Below, piece by piece: positions 28,121 to 36,606 of a stretch of DNA of 55,636 nt. The stretch lies in the NCBI GenBank assembly GCA_020443345.1, contig JAGRIH010000008.1, positions 1 to 55,636 on the forward strand. The letters are read 5' to 3'. Origin of the DNA: Halioglobus sp. (GTDB lineage Bacteria; Pseudomonadota; Gammaproteobacteria; Pseudomonadales; Halieaceae). Every line of letters begins with the position of its first letter. Position 1 is the first letter of the stretch. The translations under genes were made by a program, and so were the position numbers. Below the pieces are notes generated by a model. That model ran no database searches and was not told where the DNA came from. It saw only the letters and a program-made list of their open reading frames with translations.

Positions 28121-29428
28121 TCAGTCCTCCGTCATCCTGGCGCTGCGTTTTTTCAGCATGCTGGCCAGGTCATCAATGACCTGCGCCGCGCTCGGTGCAC
28201 TGTCCGGACTGTGCCCGTCCGCTGCGCCGGCGGCCTGGTCGAGGCTGCTGTCGTCCAGCCCCAGGCAAAGATTGTGCCCCTCCAGGCCGATATCCAGCTG
28301 CAGGTTGTACACATAGCGCGACAGGCCGTGCTTGTCCACGACGCGGAAACGGCGCGGTCCCGCGCCGCCGCTGCTGTCCGCGTTCTCACTCAAGTGGCAG
28401 GACACGCCGGTGATCGTTTTGCCGGATAGCTGAATGCCCTGCAGGGCGTCCAGTTCGCAGTTGCACGCGCCGACGAACGCGTCGGTAGTCACCCCGGCCC
28501 CGGGCTTGGCGCCGCTACTGCCGCGGCCCAGTTGTGCGCAGCGGAAATCGCCCACCAGTATCTGCCGCGCCTGGGCCAGATCCACCATGCGCGCCAGTTC
28601 GATGGTGACATCGCCCACGATATAGCTGAACACCGACGGATTAACGCCCTCGGCCTGGTACAGCTCGTAGTGGCCGCCGATATGAAAACCAGTGCGCACG
28701 ACAGGCACGGTATTGCCGCGCGATGCGGCTCTGGCGACGGCGTTATCGGCCACCACCAACAGCATGAAATAAAACAGATCGCGGTTGGCGTTGGGTCCCA
28801 GGTCGCGGTTCCAGACGTAGTAGCCGTCGCCGGTCGTGGTGCGGGCAAAGTTGACCTGTATACCCTGGCTCAGCAGCTTGTTGTAGGCTGAATTGAACGA
28901 ATAGGACAAGCTGTTCAACTGACTGGCCTGCTCGAACGGCGTGTGCAGGGAAAACTCCACGATATCGAACAACAGCACCGCGCGACTCTCCACATAGCTC
29001 AGACCGTAGCGTTTGATGAGCTGCTCCACGGCGGCCATCACGCGGCGCTCCTCGGTCAGGGCGGTGTTGAGCTTGATGAAGGTGGGCGACACATCCAGAC
29101 GCTTACTGACGGCAAACAGCTCCTCGCGGGTCTTGCGCCGCCGGCCGGATATCAAATCGCGGATAAAGGCCTCGTTGTCGCGTCCGCGCTCAGTCTGCGC
29201 ATCCGCCGTGGCGCAGTAGTTGCCGAGAAAATAGTGCGGTACCAGAATGACCAGCAGACCGCGCTCGTCGGCACTCCAGCACAGCACGATGTTCTGTCCC
29301 AGCCGCCATTGTTTGCGCAGGGTCTTTTCCAGTGTTTTCAGGTTGCCGCGCTGGACGATGCTCATGGTGTCCACGGCCAACTCGCTGCTAGCGGGTGCGG
29401 CGGTCTCGCTATCTCGTGAATCAGGCAT
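28121..29428 (-). CDS. Class III nucleotidyl cyclase-like protein, atypical
   Basis: A 435-residue soluble protein. Residues about 148-300 resemble a class III adenylate/guanylate cyclase domain: LLFDIVEFS places a metal aspartate at D155, TTTGDGYYVW gives D201, and YIVGDVTIELARM (270-281) matches the VGD...AxR segment. The base-selecting Lys/Glu before GD is Thr (T197). The ribose-orienting Asn expected four residues before the Arg is not at its usual place. Residues 20-130 show a helical, basic region (KTLEKTLRKQWRLGQN) with no recognised domain, and the C-terminal 100 residues are unassigned. It could be an active divergent cyclase or a cyclase-derived binding protein. A near-consensus -10 lies just upstream. 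Confidence 0.7.
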   Translation of the reverse strand: MPDSRDSETAAPASSELAVDTMSIVQRGNLKTLEKTLRKQWRLGQNIVLCWSADERGLLVILVPHYFLGNYCATADAQTERGRDNEAFIRDLISGRRRKTREELFAVSKRLDVSPTFIKLNTALTEERRVMAAVEQLIKRYGLSYVESRAVLLFDIVEFSLHTPFEQASQLNSLSYSFNSAYNKLLSQGIQVNFARTTTGDGYYVWNRDLGPNANRDLFYFMLLVVADNAVARAASRGNTVPVVRTGFHIGGHYELYQAEGVNPSVFSYIVGDVTIELARMVDLAQARQILVGDFRCAQLGRGSSGAKPGAGVTTDAFVGACNCELDALQGIQLSGKTITGVSCHLSENADSSGGAGPRRFRVVDKHGLSRYVYNLQLDIGLEGHNLCLGLDDSSLDQAAGAADGHSPDSAPSAAQVIDDLASMLKKRSARMTED

Positions 29429-29463
29429 TTCGCTACTCGTTTTTATCGGCTCGACACGCTAGC

Positions 29464-29469
29464 ATTATA
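29464..29469 (-). promoter_or_regulatory. Candidate -10 of the cyclase-like gene
   Basis: A perfect TATAAT on the minus strand, 35 bases upstream of the ATG at 29428. No recognisable -35 hexamer lies at 16-18 bases, so an activator or another contact may be needed. Confidence 0.45.
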
Positions 29470-29598
29470 GAGCTCAGCGGCTGCGGGGGCCACGCCTGCG
29501 CCGCCGTTCATTGCAGCAGGGCCGCCAGCGGCACTGACTTGCCGCCTCAGCATCGTTCCCGACGCAACATCTGCGCCATTGGTATCAGGAGCATCTAC

Positions 29599-30102
29599 AT
29601 GCCACATTATCCGGTTGCCGCCGTGCTACTGCTGACAACGGTGCTGCTGGCCGCCTGCGCGAACTACGACTTCAGGGTAAATGACGAGTTGGTGTACACC
29701 CCCGCGCCGCTGTTCCAGGATTTCGACATCCCCGACGCCGCGCTGCGTACCTGTGTGGAACAGGCCATTGCCGATGGCGATGTCCGCAGTGCCCGTCAGT
29801 TGCAGATGCTGAATTGCAGCAACGCGGGCATCGCCCGACTGGATGGCCTGGCCACCTTTGACGCACTGACCAGTCTGAAACTGTCATCCAACCATGTTCG
29901 CAACCTGGTGGAAATCGGCGCTATCGGCACCCTGCAGGCACTGTACCTGGATCACAATCACATCGTCGACCCGGTGCCGCTGTACCGGCTGCCCGAATTG
30001 CGCAGCCTGGATCTGTCACACAACCCCGCCCTGCAGTGTCCCGCCGGCGGCGCGTTTGCGCAGGTGACGCAGTTGCTGTTGCCGGCACATTGCCGCCAGT
30101 AG
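29599..30102 (+). CDS. Small leucine-rich-repeat lipoprotein
   Basis: A 168-residue (167 plus stop) exported protein. The signal peptide ends in a lipobox (LLAAC), so it should be lipid-anchored. From about residue 50 it has three to four leucine-rich repeats of about 22 residues (LDGLATFDALTSLKLSSNHV, then LQALYLDHNHI and LRSLDLSHNPAL). A cysteine pair (LRTCVEQA and QMLNCSN) precedes the repeats and two more follow at the C terminus, suggesting disulfide caps. AGGAG lies 8 bases before the ATG. The role is unknown; such repeats usually bind proteins. The next gene starts 15 bases downstream. Confidence 0.8.
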   Translation: MPHYPVAAVLLLTTVLLAACANYDFRVNDELVYTPAPLFQDFDIPDAALRTCVEQAIADGDVRSARQLQMLNCSNAGIARLDGLATFDALTSLKLSSNHVRNLVEIGAIGTLQALYLDHNHIVDPVPLYRLPELRSLDLSHNPALQCPAGGAFAQVTQLLLPAHCRQ

Positions 30103-30116
30103 CGGCAGAGCAATCG

Positions 30117-30989
30117 GTGCTTTTTTACCGCCTGCTGGGCCGCCTGCCGCTCGCCGTTCTCTACCGCCTCGCCTGGCTCGGCTACCTGCTGCTGTACTAC
30201 GTTGCGGGCTATCGCCAGGCGGTGGTGCGGGACAATCTGCGCGCGGCGTTTCCGGAAAAAAGCGCCGGCGAGATTACCGCTCTGGCGAAGCGCTTCTACC
30301 GGCAACTGGCCGATACCGGTGTGGAGATCATCCGCGCCGGCGCCATGCGCCGCGAGGAGTTTGGCGAGCGCGTCACTCTGCTCAACCCCGAACTGCTGCG
30401 GCGCTACAGCAATGACCTGCGCGATTCGGTCATCATTCTGACCATCCACCAGGGCAACTGGGAATGGATGCTGCACGGTGCCAGCGCCGCCCTGGGCGTG
30501 CCGCTGGACCCGGTGTACAAACCGCTGCACAACGCCGCCCTGGACCGCTATATCTTCGAGGTGCGCAGCCGCTTCGGTTCGCGTCCGCTGCCCATGGACC
30601 AGGCCGCCCGCGACATACTGCGCCGCCGGCGGGAGTTCCGCCTGTTCGTGATGGTGGCCGATCAGTCGCCCATCCGCCGCGAGCGCAGCTACTGGACGCG
30701 GTTTCTGCACCGCGACGCCGCCTTTTACCTGGGTGCCGAGACCATCGCCAAGGTGACCGGCTTTCCCGTGCTGTTCGCCCAGTGCCGGCGCCCGCGGCGC
30801 GGCCACTATGAAGTGGAGTTTCACGAACTGGCACAGCCGCCCCACGCGGCGGATGGACACGAAATCACCGAGCGCTATGTGCGACTGGCCGAGCGGGCGA
30901 TCCGCGCCGAACCGCATAGCTGGCTGTGGAGCAACCGACGCTGGAAGCGCCAGCCCCCGGCCGATCAGCCGCGACAGCAGCGCTGTTGA
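30117..30989 (+). CDS. LpxL/HtrB-like lipid acyltransferase
   Basis: A 290-residue membrane-anchored acyltransferase of the LpxL/LpxM lipid A biosynthesis family. An N-terminal hydrophobic segment (LPLAVLYRLAWLGYLLLYYV) anchors it at the inner membrane. ILTIHQGNWEWM holds the H-x4-E catalytic pair of the family, and ADQSPIRRERSYWTRFL matches the substrate-binding region. The family adds secondary acyl chains to Kdo-lipid A or to related lipids such as ornithine or phospholipid acceptors; which one cannot be told here. The start is taken as the GTG at 30117, matching the family N terminus. A TTG nine codons upstream is an alternative. Confidence 0.85.
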   Translation: MLFYRLLGRLPLAVLYRLAWLGYLLLYYVAGYRQAVVRDNLRAAFPEKSAGEITALAKRFYRQLADTGVEIIRAGAMRREEFGERVTLLNPELLRRYSNDLRDSVIILTIHQGNWEWMLHGASAALGVPLDPVYKPLHNAALDRYIFEVRSRFGSRPLPMDQAARDILRRRREFRLFVMVADQSPIRRERSYWTRFLHRDAAFYLGAETIAKVTGFPVLFAQCRRPRRGHYEVEFHELAQPPHAADGHEITERYVRLAERAIRAEPHSWLWSNRRWKRQPPADQPRQQRC

Positions 30990-31026
30990 CTGCTCGTGCC
31001 GCCCGCGTCCGGTGCGGCATACTCCC

Positions 31027-32082
31027 TCAATCGATATTGCCCTTGATCAGGGCCAACAGGCCCTGCTCTTCGCGCTTGTCAAACGCCGCGGACTCGCGCT
31101 GCGGGCGCAGGCGGATCGACACCACGCCCTCCTCCAGCGGCTGCATCGTCACCAGGAAGGGCTGGCCCGCCAGGGGATGGGCGTCGTCGGCATCAAACAG
31201 CCAGTCAAACCAGCCGCCCTCGTGCTCTTCCTCGGGGCCGATGAAGGTGACGTAGTAGGTGCCGGCGCTGCGGTCGCGATCGGTGATCTCGAAGGTGGAC
31301 TCCTGCAGCGCGCGCGCCAGGGAAGCCCAGGCGCGATCGAAGGGCAGTTCCAGCCGGATGAAGGTGTCGCCCTCGGGTGATTCCTGCAGGGCGATCCTGC
31401 CGCCCGCCGCAATGCCCTGCTCGGCCACCATGGACACCGGCGCGGAATCGGCGCTGTTGGCCAGGTACTGGGCGACGGCGCCCAGCATGTCCGCCGCCTG
31501 TTGCGGGTCGTCGGAAGCGGCCGGCCAGTTGTCCACGTCGCCGGCCCGGTTCATCTGCAGCACATGCAATTCGCTGGTGCCGCGCTGCACCCCCTGTTCC
31601 ATGCGAAAGCGGAAGCGACTGGCCATAGTGTGGTTTTCCAGTTTCAGCCAGTCCGAATCGATGATCCCGGCCCGCGCGTCCACCCGCGCCACCTGGATGC
31701 CGGCCGCCGTGAGAAAACTGCGCACCTGCGGCCAGACCTGTCCCGGTGCGAGGTTGATCAGGGCCCAGCTCGCATCGCCCAGTTTCTGGATGCGCACGCT
31801 GTCATCGGCGGCTCCGCCCACCAGCGGCGCCGGTCGCGGTACCTCGAAAGCGCCGGCCGGAATCAGCTTCTCATCCACCGGCGGTATGGCATAGATTTCG
31901 TGCAGCGCGCTGCTGTCCCTGCCCTGTGGCACCTGCAGAACGGGCACCTCGGGGGCCTTTTTGTAGTCCTCGGACTTGTCGCGAAACACGCCCTTGTCCC
32001 CAAACAGGTAGCCGCAGCCGCTGCAGCACAGTGCCAGGCCGCAAACTACTGCGCCGCGCAAGATACCGGCCGCCATCGCCAT
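31027..32082 (-). CDS. bamC: Outer-membrane assembly lipoprotein BamC
   Basis: A 351-residue lipoprotein (NlpB/BamC) of the BAM complex. The signal peptide ends in CSGC, and the mature chain begins GYLFGDKGVFRDKSEDYKKA, the conserved extended segment that binds BamD. Two helix-grip domains follow (about 90-190 and 230-340), the second with LPFDRAWASLARALQ. The frame is open upstream through dapA, but the ATG at 32082 shares a base with the dapA stop (TGATG) and gives a proper signal peptide. The dapA-bamC pairing is conserved in gammaproteobacteria. Confidence 0.92.
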   Translation of the reverse strand: MAMAAGILRGAVVCGLALCCSGCGYLFGDKGVFRDKSEDYKKAPEVPVLQVPQGRDSSALHEIYAIPPVDEKLIPAGAFEVPRPAPLVGGAADDSVRIQKLGDASWALINLAPGQVWPQVRSFLTAAGIQVARVDARAGIIDSDWLKLENHTMASRFRFRMEQGVQRGTSELHVLQMNRAGDVDNWPAASDDPQQAADMLGAVAQYLANSADSAPVSMVAEQGIAAGGRIALQESPEGDTFIRLELPFDRAWASLARALQESTFEITDRDRSAGTYYVTFIGPEEEHEGGWFDWLFDADDAHPLAGQPFLVTMQPLEEGVVSIRLRPQRESAAFDKREEQGLLALIKGNID

Positions 32083-32954
32083 CAGACTCCCGCCGCCTCC
32101 ATCGCTGCCAGCACCTCGGGCTGGAACGGTGCATCGAGCCAGGTCAAAGGCAGCCGGATACCCGCCTCCACGAGCCCGCGCTGCTGCAGCGCCCACTTCA
32201 CCGGAATGGGATTGGCCTGCAGGAACAGCGCCCGGTTCAGCGGCGCCAGTTGCGTATTGATCGCCTGCGCACCGGCGCGGTCGCCGCTCAGGGCCAGGCG
32301 GCACAACTCGGCCATCAGCGCCGGCGCGACATTGGCCGTAACTGAAATATTGCCGTGCGCTCCCGCCAGCATCAGGGCCATCGCGGTGGGATCGTCCCCG
32401 GAGTAAATGGCGATGGCATCGCCGCAGCGGCTGATCAGATCGCGACCGCGCGCCACATCCCCGGTGGCGTCCTTGATCCCGACCACGTTGTCCAGTTGCG
32501 CCAGTCGCACCGCGGTGTCATTGGTCATGTCGACACTGGTGCGCGCCGGCACGTTGTAGAGGATCTGGGGGATGGCCACCGCCTCGGCGATGGCTTTGAA
32601 ATGTTCGTAGAGGCCGCGCTGCGTGGGGCGATTGTAGTACGGCGTGACCAGCAGGCAGGCTGCGGCGCCGGCATCCGCGGCGGCAGCGCTGAGCTCGATC
32701 GCCTCGGCGGTGGCATTGGAACCGGTGCCGGCGATCACCGGAATGCGCCCGGCGGCACAGGTCACGCAGCGCTTGATGACTTCACAGTGCTCCGGGACGC
32801 TGAGTGTCGCGCTCTCACCCGTGGTTCCCACCGCCGCTATGGCGGCGGTGCCCGCGGCAATGTGCATGGCCACAAGCCGCTCCAGGGCCGCCCAGTCGAC
32901 ACTGCCATCGGCATGCATCGGCGTAACCAGAGCGACTATACTGCCGGTAATCAT
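32082..32954 (-). CDS. dapA: 4-hydroxy-tetrahydrodipicolinate synthase
   Basis: A 290-residue class I aldolase condensing pyruvate with aspartate semialdehyde, the first step specific to lysine/DAP. The TIM barrel carries GTTGESATL, the catalytic Tyr in YYNRPTQRGLYEHF (preceded by LLVTP), and the Schiff-base Lys in NVVGIKDATGD. A GGAG precedes the ATG by about 8 bases. It is the fourth DAP-pathway gene in the window but stands apart from dapC-D-E on the other strand. The 183-base gap upstream shows no gene. Confidence 0.97.
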   Translation of the reverse strand: MITGSIVALVTPMHADGSVDWAALERLVAMHIAAGTAAIAAVGTTGESATLSVPEHCEVIKRCVTCAAGRIPVIAGTGSNATAEAIELSAAAADAGAAACLLVTPYYNRPTQRGLYEHFKAIAEAVAIPQILYNVPARTSVDMTNDTAVRLAQLDNVVGIKDATGDVARGRDLISRCGDAIAIYSGDDPTAMALMLAGAHGNISVTANVAPALMAELCRLALSGDRAGAQAINTQLAPLNRALFLQANPIPVKWALQQRGLVEAGIRLPLTWLDAPFQPEVLAAMEAAGV

Positions 32955-33137
32955 CTGTCATCTCCGAAATAGAATGCCCGGGCGACAGCCGCCGCCCACG
33001 TCACCCCGGGGGAAGTGGGCCATTATCCATGCCGCGGGCCGGATGACAACCAAATTGCTCGGGATCGGCGTGAACCGGCGGCGTCGAAACCGGTCTATTC
33101 AGGCAGTCTTGACAGCGAGCCACAGGAGGTAATGACC

Positions 33138-33647
33138 ATGTCTGCATACTGGCCGCGCGGCCGCGCACTACTCGCGCTGTGTCTCCTCGTCGCCACGCTG
33201 GGCGCGGCGGCCCAGGACGAACCGCGCGTCGGGGAGCTGTCCTACCTGGACCGGCAATTCATGAGCCAGCAGCGCGCCCTGGTGCAGGAGATGGCCGCAA
33301 GCAACCTCGGCAGACAGTTCAACGGCAGCCGGGACAACGACCTGGAGCTGTTGCAGTTGCTGCTCGACAGGCGCCTGGTGCGCCCCGAACAGACGCGCGA
33401 GTTGCAGGCCATGGGCGTGATCCTGGGCGACCTGCTGGCGCAGGAGCTGGACATGCACTGGGTGGTCTACGAGGACCAGGTGGGACGCAGCCGCGCCCTG
33501 CGCTATCGGGACAGCGACAACTACCTGTTTCCCATCACGATGATCTCCAGGCGCCGCGAAGTCGACAACCGCACGCCGGTACAGGACATCTACCACAAGG
33601 CCCGCGCAAGCATCGCCTCGAGCCGACCGGCGCTGCCGTTCCAGTAG
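33138..33647 (+). CDS. DUF3806 family exported protein
   Basis: A 169-residue protein with an N-terminal signal peptide (ALLALCLLVATLGAAAQ) and a DUF3806 domain. Conserved features are the N-terminal LSYLDRQFMSQQRALV helix, LGDLLAQELDMHWVVYEDQ, and NYLFPITMISRR. The function of the family is unknown. A perfect AGGAGG at 33124-33129 is 8 bases from the ATG at 33138. The ATG at 33132 is too close to it to be preferred. It stands alone between dapA (divergent) and the lipid transporter cluster, 84 bases downstream. Confidence 0.85.
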   Translation: MSAYWPRGRALLALCLLVATLGAAAQDEPRVGELSYLDRQFMSQQRALVQEMAASNLGRQFNGSRDNDLELLQLLLDRRLVRPEQTRELQAMGVILGDLLAQELDMHWVVYEDQVGRSRALRYRDSDNYLFPITMISRRREVDNRTPVQDIYHKARASIASSRPALPFQ

Positions 33648-33731
33648 CGCGCAGCGCGCGCCGGCGGGCAGATGGTATTTAACCGGCTGAGTCAGTAGAC
33701 TGCAGGCGGTTGCAATAAAGAACAAACCCGC

Positions 33732-34865
33732 ATGGATGAGCACACGACCCCCGGCTTTGCGCTGCTCGATGCGACGCCCGACCACGCGCGCCTGGTACTG
33801 GCCGGCGACTGGGTGCAGGGCCGCAATCCGGGCCGGTTCCAGACGCTGCAGGCACAGCTGCGCCTGAGCCACCCGCGGCGGCTGACGGTCGAGGGCGCCG
33901 CGCTGGGCGAGTGGGACTCACTGCTGCCGGCTTTCCTGCTGCAGTGTGTCGACTACTGTCGAGAACAGCGTATCGAGCTTGACATCCGGGACATCCCCGA
34001 GGGCGTCAGCAGGCTGCTGGCAGTGTCCACGGCGGTCATACCCCATCAACAACCGCAGCGGCCGCGCACGTCCATCGTGCAGCTCCTGCGGCCGGCGCGG
34101 CTGCTGCGCAACCTGGCGGGTGAACTGAGCGAGTCGCTGGCGTTTCTCGGAGAGGTGACACTGGCCGTGCTGCGGCTGCTGTCCGGCAGGGCCACCACCC
34201 GCCTGAGCGACTTTCGCGACTACTGCTACCAGGCCGGGCCGGACGCCTTCGCCATCATCAGCCTCACCAGTGTGCTGGTGGGTATGATCCTGGCCTACCT
34301 GGGCGCGGTGCAACTGCGCCAGTTCGGGGCTGAAATCTACGTGGCCGACCTGGTGGTCATCGGCACGCTGCGCGAGATGGGCGTATTGATGACAGCCGTG
34401 GTCATGGCCGGACGCACCGGCGCGGCCTACGCCGCGCAACTGGGCAGCATGCAGAGCAACGATGAAATCGACGCGATCGTGACCATGGGCATATCGCCGG
34501 TGGAGTTCCTGGTGCTGCCGCGCATGCTGGCGCTCATCGCCATTATGCCGCTGCTGACCCTGTACGCCGACCTGCTGGGCATGCTCGGCGGCGCGGCGGT
34601 AGCCGGCAGCATGGGCATCTCCTGGACCCAGTACCTGGCCCAGGCCGAGGACGCCCTGTCCTTCACGCACCTCGGCGTAGGGCTGCTGAAAAGCCTGGTG
34701 TTTGCCGCGCTGATCGCCGTTGCCGGCTGTCGCTCCGGCATCAACTCCGGACGCAGCTCCGCCGCTGTGGGCCAGGCCGCCACCGAGGCGGTCGTCACGG
34801 CAATCGTCTATCTGATCGTCGCCGACGCAGCCATCAATATACTCTTTCAGCAGGTGGGCATTTGA
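33732..34865 (+). CDS. STAS-MlaE fusion lipid ABC permease
   Basis: A 377-residue inner-membrane protein. Residues 1-115 resemble a STAS/MlaB-like domain (LVLAGDWVQGRN, LTVEGAALGEWDSLLPAFLL). Residues about 150-377 form an MlaE-type permease with the family segments GTLREMGVLMTAVVMAGRTG, IDAIVTMGISPVEFLVLPR and ALIAVAGCRSGI. MlaE moves phospholipids between the inner membrane and a periplasmic MCE protein. Here the regulatory STAS partner, separate (MlaB) in E. coli, is fused to the permease. First of four coupled genes. Confidence 0.9.
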   Translation: MDEHTTPGFALLDATPDHARLVLAGDWVQGRNPGRFQTLQAQLRLSHPRRLTVEGAALGEWDSLLPAFLLQCVDYCREQRIELDIRDIPEGVSRLLAVSTAVIPHQQPQRPRTSIVQLLRPARLLRNLAGELSESLAFLGEVTLAVLRLLSGRATTRLSDFRDYCYQAGPDAFAIISLTSVLVGMILAYLGAVQLRQFGAEIYVADLVVIGTLREMGVLMTAVVMAGRTGAAYAAQLGSMQSNDEIDAIVTMGISPVEFLVLPRMLALIAIMPLLTLYADLLGMLGGAAVAGSMGISWTQYLAQAEDALSFTHLGVGLLKSLVFAALIAVAGCRSGINSGRSSAAVGQAATEAVVTAIVYLIVADAAINILFQQVGI

Positions 34866-35644
34866 GCGCTGCGGCAGACACCGAGGCGCAGATCGAGGTG
34901 CGCGAGCTCACCATGGCCTACGGCTCCCTGGTGATACAGCGCGACTTGAATTTTATCGTCAAGCGCGGCGATATCTTCGTCATCATGGGGGGCAGCGGCT
35001 GCGGCAAGAGCACACTGCTCAAGCATCTGCTGGGACTGCTGGCGCCGGCCACTGGCGACATTCTCTACAGCGGCCGCAGTTTCGTGCACGCCACCGCCGA
35101 CCAGCAACAGGCCATGCGCCAGCGCTGGGGCATCACCTACCAGTCCGGCGGCCTGTTCAGCGCCATGACGCTGGCGGAGAATATCTCGCTGCCCCTGCAG
35201 CTCTACACCCGCTACCGGCCGGCCGAGATCCGCGATATCGTCGCCTACAAGCTGGCGCTGGTGGGTCTGGCGGGCTACCAGAGCTACTACCCGGCGCAAA
35301 TAAGCGGGGGCATGCGCAAGCGGGCCGCGCTGGCGCGCGCCATCGCCCTGGACCCGGATATCCTGTTCTTTGACGAGCCCTCGGCGGGCCTGGACCCGAT
35401 CAGCTCCAGCCTGCTCGACGAGTTGATCTCCCAGTTGCAGCAGTCGCTGGGCGCCACCGTGGTGATGGTCACCCACGAGTTGCCCAGCATCTTCGCCATC
35501 GCCACCAACTCGGTGTATCTGGACAACAGCACACGGACCATGATCGACTACGGCGACCCGCGGCACCTGCGCGACCACAGCAAACAGCCTGTGGTCCGGC
35601 AGTTCCTGAACCGCAGCGCCGCCGCACACGAGGAGCAGTCATGA
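34862..35644 (+). CDS. MlaF-like ABC transporter ATPase
   Basis: A 260-residue ABC ATPase powering the lipid transporter. Walker A is GGSGCGKST, the signature is QISGGMRKRAALARA, and Walker B is DILFFDEPSAGLDP, followed by the switch region VMVTHELPS. The MRKR form of the signature helix is typical of the MlaF/Mkl group. It starts at a TTG overlapping the permease stop by four bases (TTGA), with AGGTGG about 7 bases upstream. Confidence 0.93.
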   Translation: MSAAADTEAQIEVRELTMAYGSLVIQRDLNFIVKRGDIFVIMGGSGCGKSTLLKHLLGLLAPATGDILYSGRSFVHATADQQQAMRQRWGITYQSGGLFSAMTLAENISLPLQLYTRYRPAEIRDIVAYKLALVGLAGYQSYYPAQISGGMRKRAALARAIALDPDILFFDEPSAGLDPISSSLLDELISQLQQSLGATVVMVTHELPSIFAIATNSVYLDNSTRTMIDYGDPRHLRDHSKQPVVRQFLNRSAAAHEEQS

Positions 35645-36606
35645 ACGAGAGGCCGCACACCGTCGCCATCGGCGCATTCATTGTCGGCGCCCTGCTGATC
35701 GCCATTATCCTGGGTATCTTCCTGCTCGATTCCGGTTTCGGACGCGACCGCGAAACCGTGATCATGGTGTTCGACAGCTCGGTCAAGGGACTCAACGTGG
35801 GCGCTCCGGTGGCCCTGCGCGGCGTGCGCGTCGGGCAGGTCACCGATATCGAGCTGATGCTCGACTCCGACAACCAGGATGTCATCATGCTGGTCGAGGC
35901 AAACCTGCGCGAAGAGGGTATTCGCGGTCTCAGGCGCGGCAGAGGCAGCCTCACCGAGGAATTGATCAGTCGCGGCATGCGCGCCCAGCTCAACGCACAG
36001 AGTCTGCTCACCGGCCTGCTGTATGTGCAACTGGACTTCCATCCGAACAGCGAGCTGGTGCTGGCGGACGTGGACTCGCCCTATGTGCAGATCCCGACCA
36101 TTCCCAACGACCTGCAGCGCATCGCCCGCAAGCTGGAGGACCTGGACTTCTCCCGGCTGGCCGATGCGGTGTCTGCAGCCGCCAGCGGCATCAGCACGCT
36201 GGTCAACAGCGAAGCGTTCCAGGCGCTGCCCGCCAGCATCAAGGCCAGCATGGATGCACTGGCCGGCCTGAGCGAGGAACTGCGCGGCCAGCTCGCCACC
36301 TCCCTGCCCAAGCTGGACCGGGTGCTCGATGGCGCCGCTGTCACGGTCGCTACGGTGAATACCGAACTGCCGGCGTTGTCCGCGCAGGCGCGCGCGGGCC
36401 TGGCAGTCACCAGTAAAGCGCTGACCGCCTTCGAACAGACCATGCTCGAGATCGACTCCCTGGTGGCACCCGACTCGGCCACCCAATACCAACTGAACCA
36501 GGCGCTGCGCGAACTTGCCCAGGCCGGCCGGTCCCTGCAGTTACTGGCCCGGACCCTGGAAGAACAGCCCGAGGCGCTGCTGCGCGGCAAGAGCGGAGAC
36601 CACTGA
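35641..36606 (+). CDS. MCE domain (MlaD-like) lipid-binding protein
   Basis: A 321-residue periplasmic protein with one N-terminal membrane helix (VAIGAFIVGALLIAIILGIF) and a single MCE domain (FDSSVKGLNVGAPVALRGVR followed by VGQVTDIELML). The long C-terminal half is helical and Ala/Leu-rich. Such helices form a needle or collar in MCE hexamers and could span part of the periplasm. E. coli MlaD has only 183 residues, so this is more like the longer Pqi/Mce types. It is coupled to the ATPase gene by ATGA. Confidence 0.9.
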   Translation: MNERPHTVAIGAFIVGALLIAIILGIFLLDSGFGRDRETVIMVFDSSVKGLNVGAPVALRGVRVGQVTDIELMLDSDNQDVIMLVEANLREEGIRGLRRGRGSLTEELISRGMRAQLNAQSLLTGLLYVQLDFHPNSELVLADVDSPYVQIPTIPNDLQRIARKLEDLDFSRLADAVSAAASGISTLVNSEAFQALPASIKASMDALAGLSEELRGQLATSLPKLDRVLDGAAVTVATVNTELPALSAQARAGLAVTSKALTAFEQTMLEIDSLVAPDSATQYQLNQALRELAQAGRSLQLLARTLEEQPEALLRGKSGDH

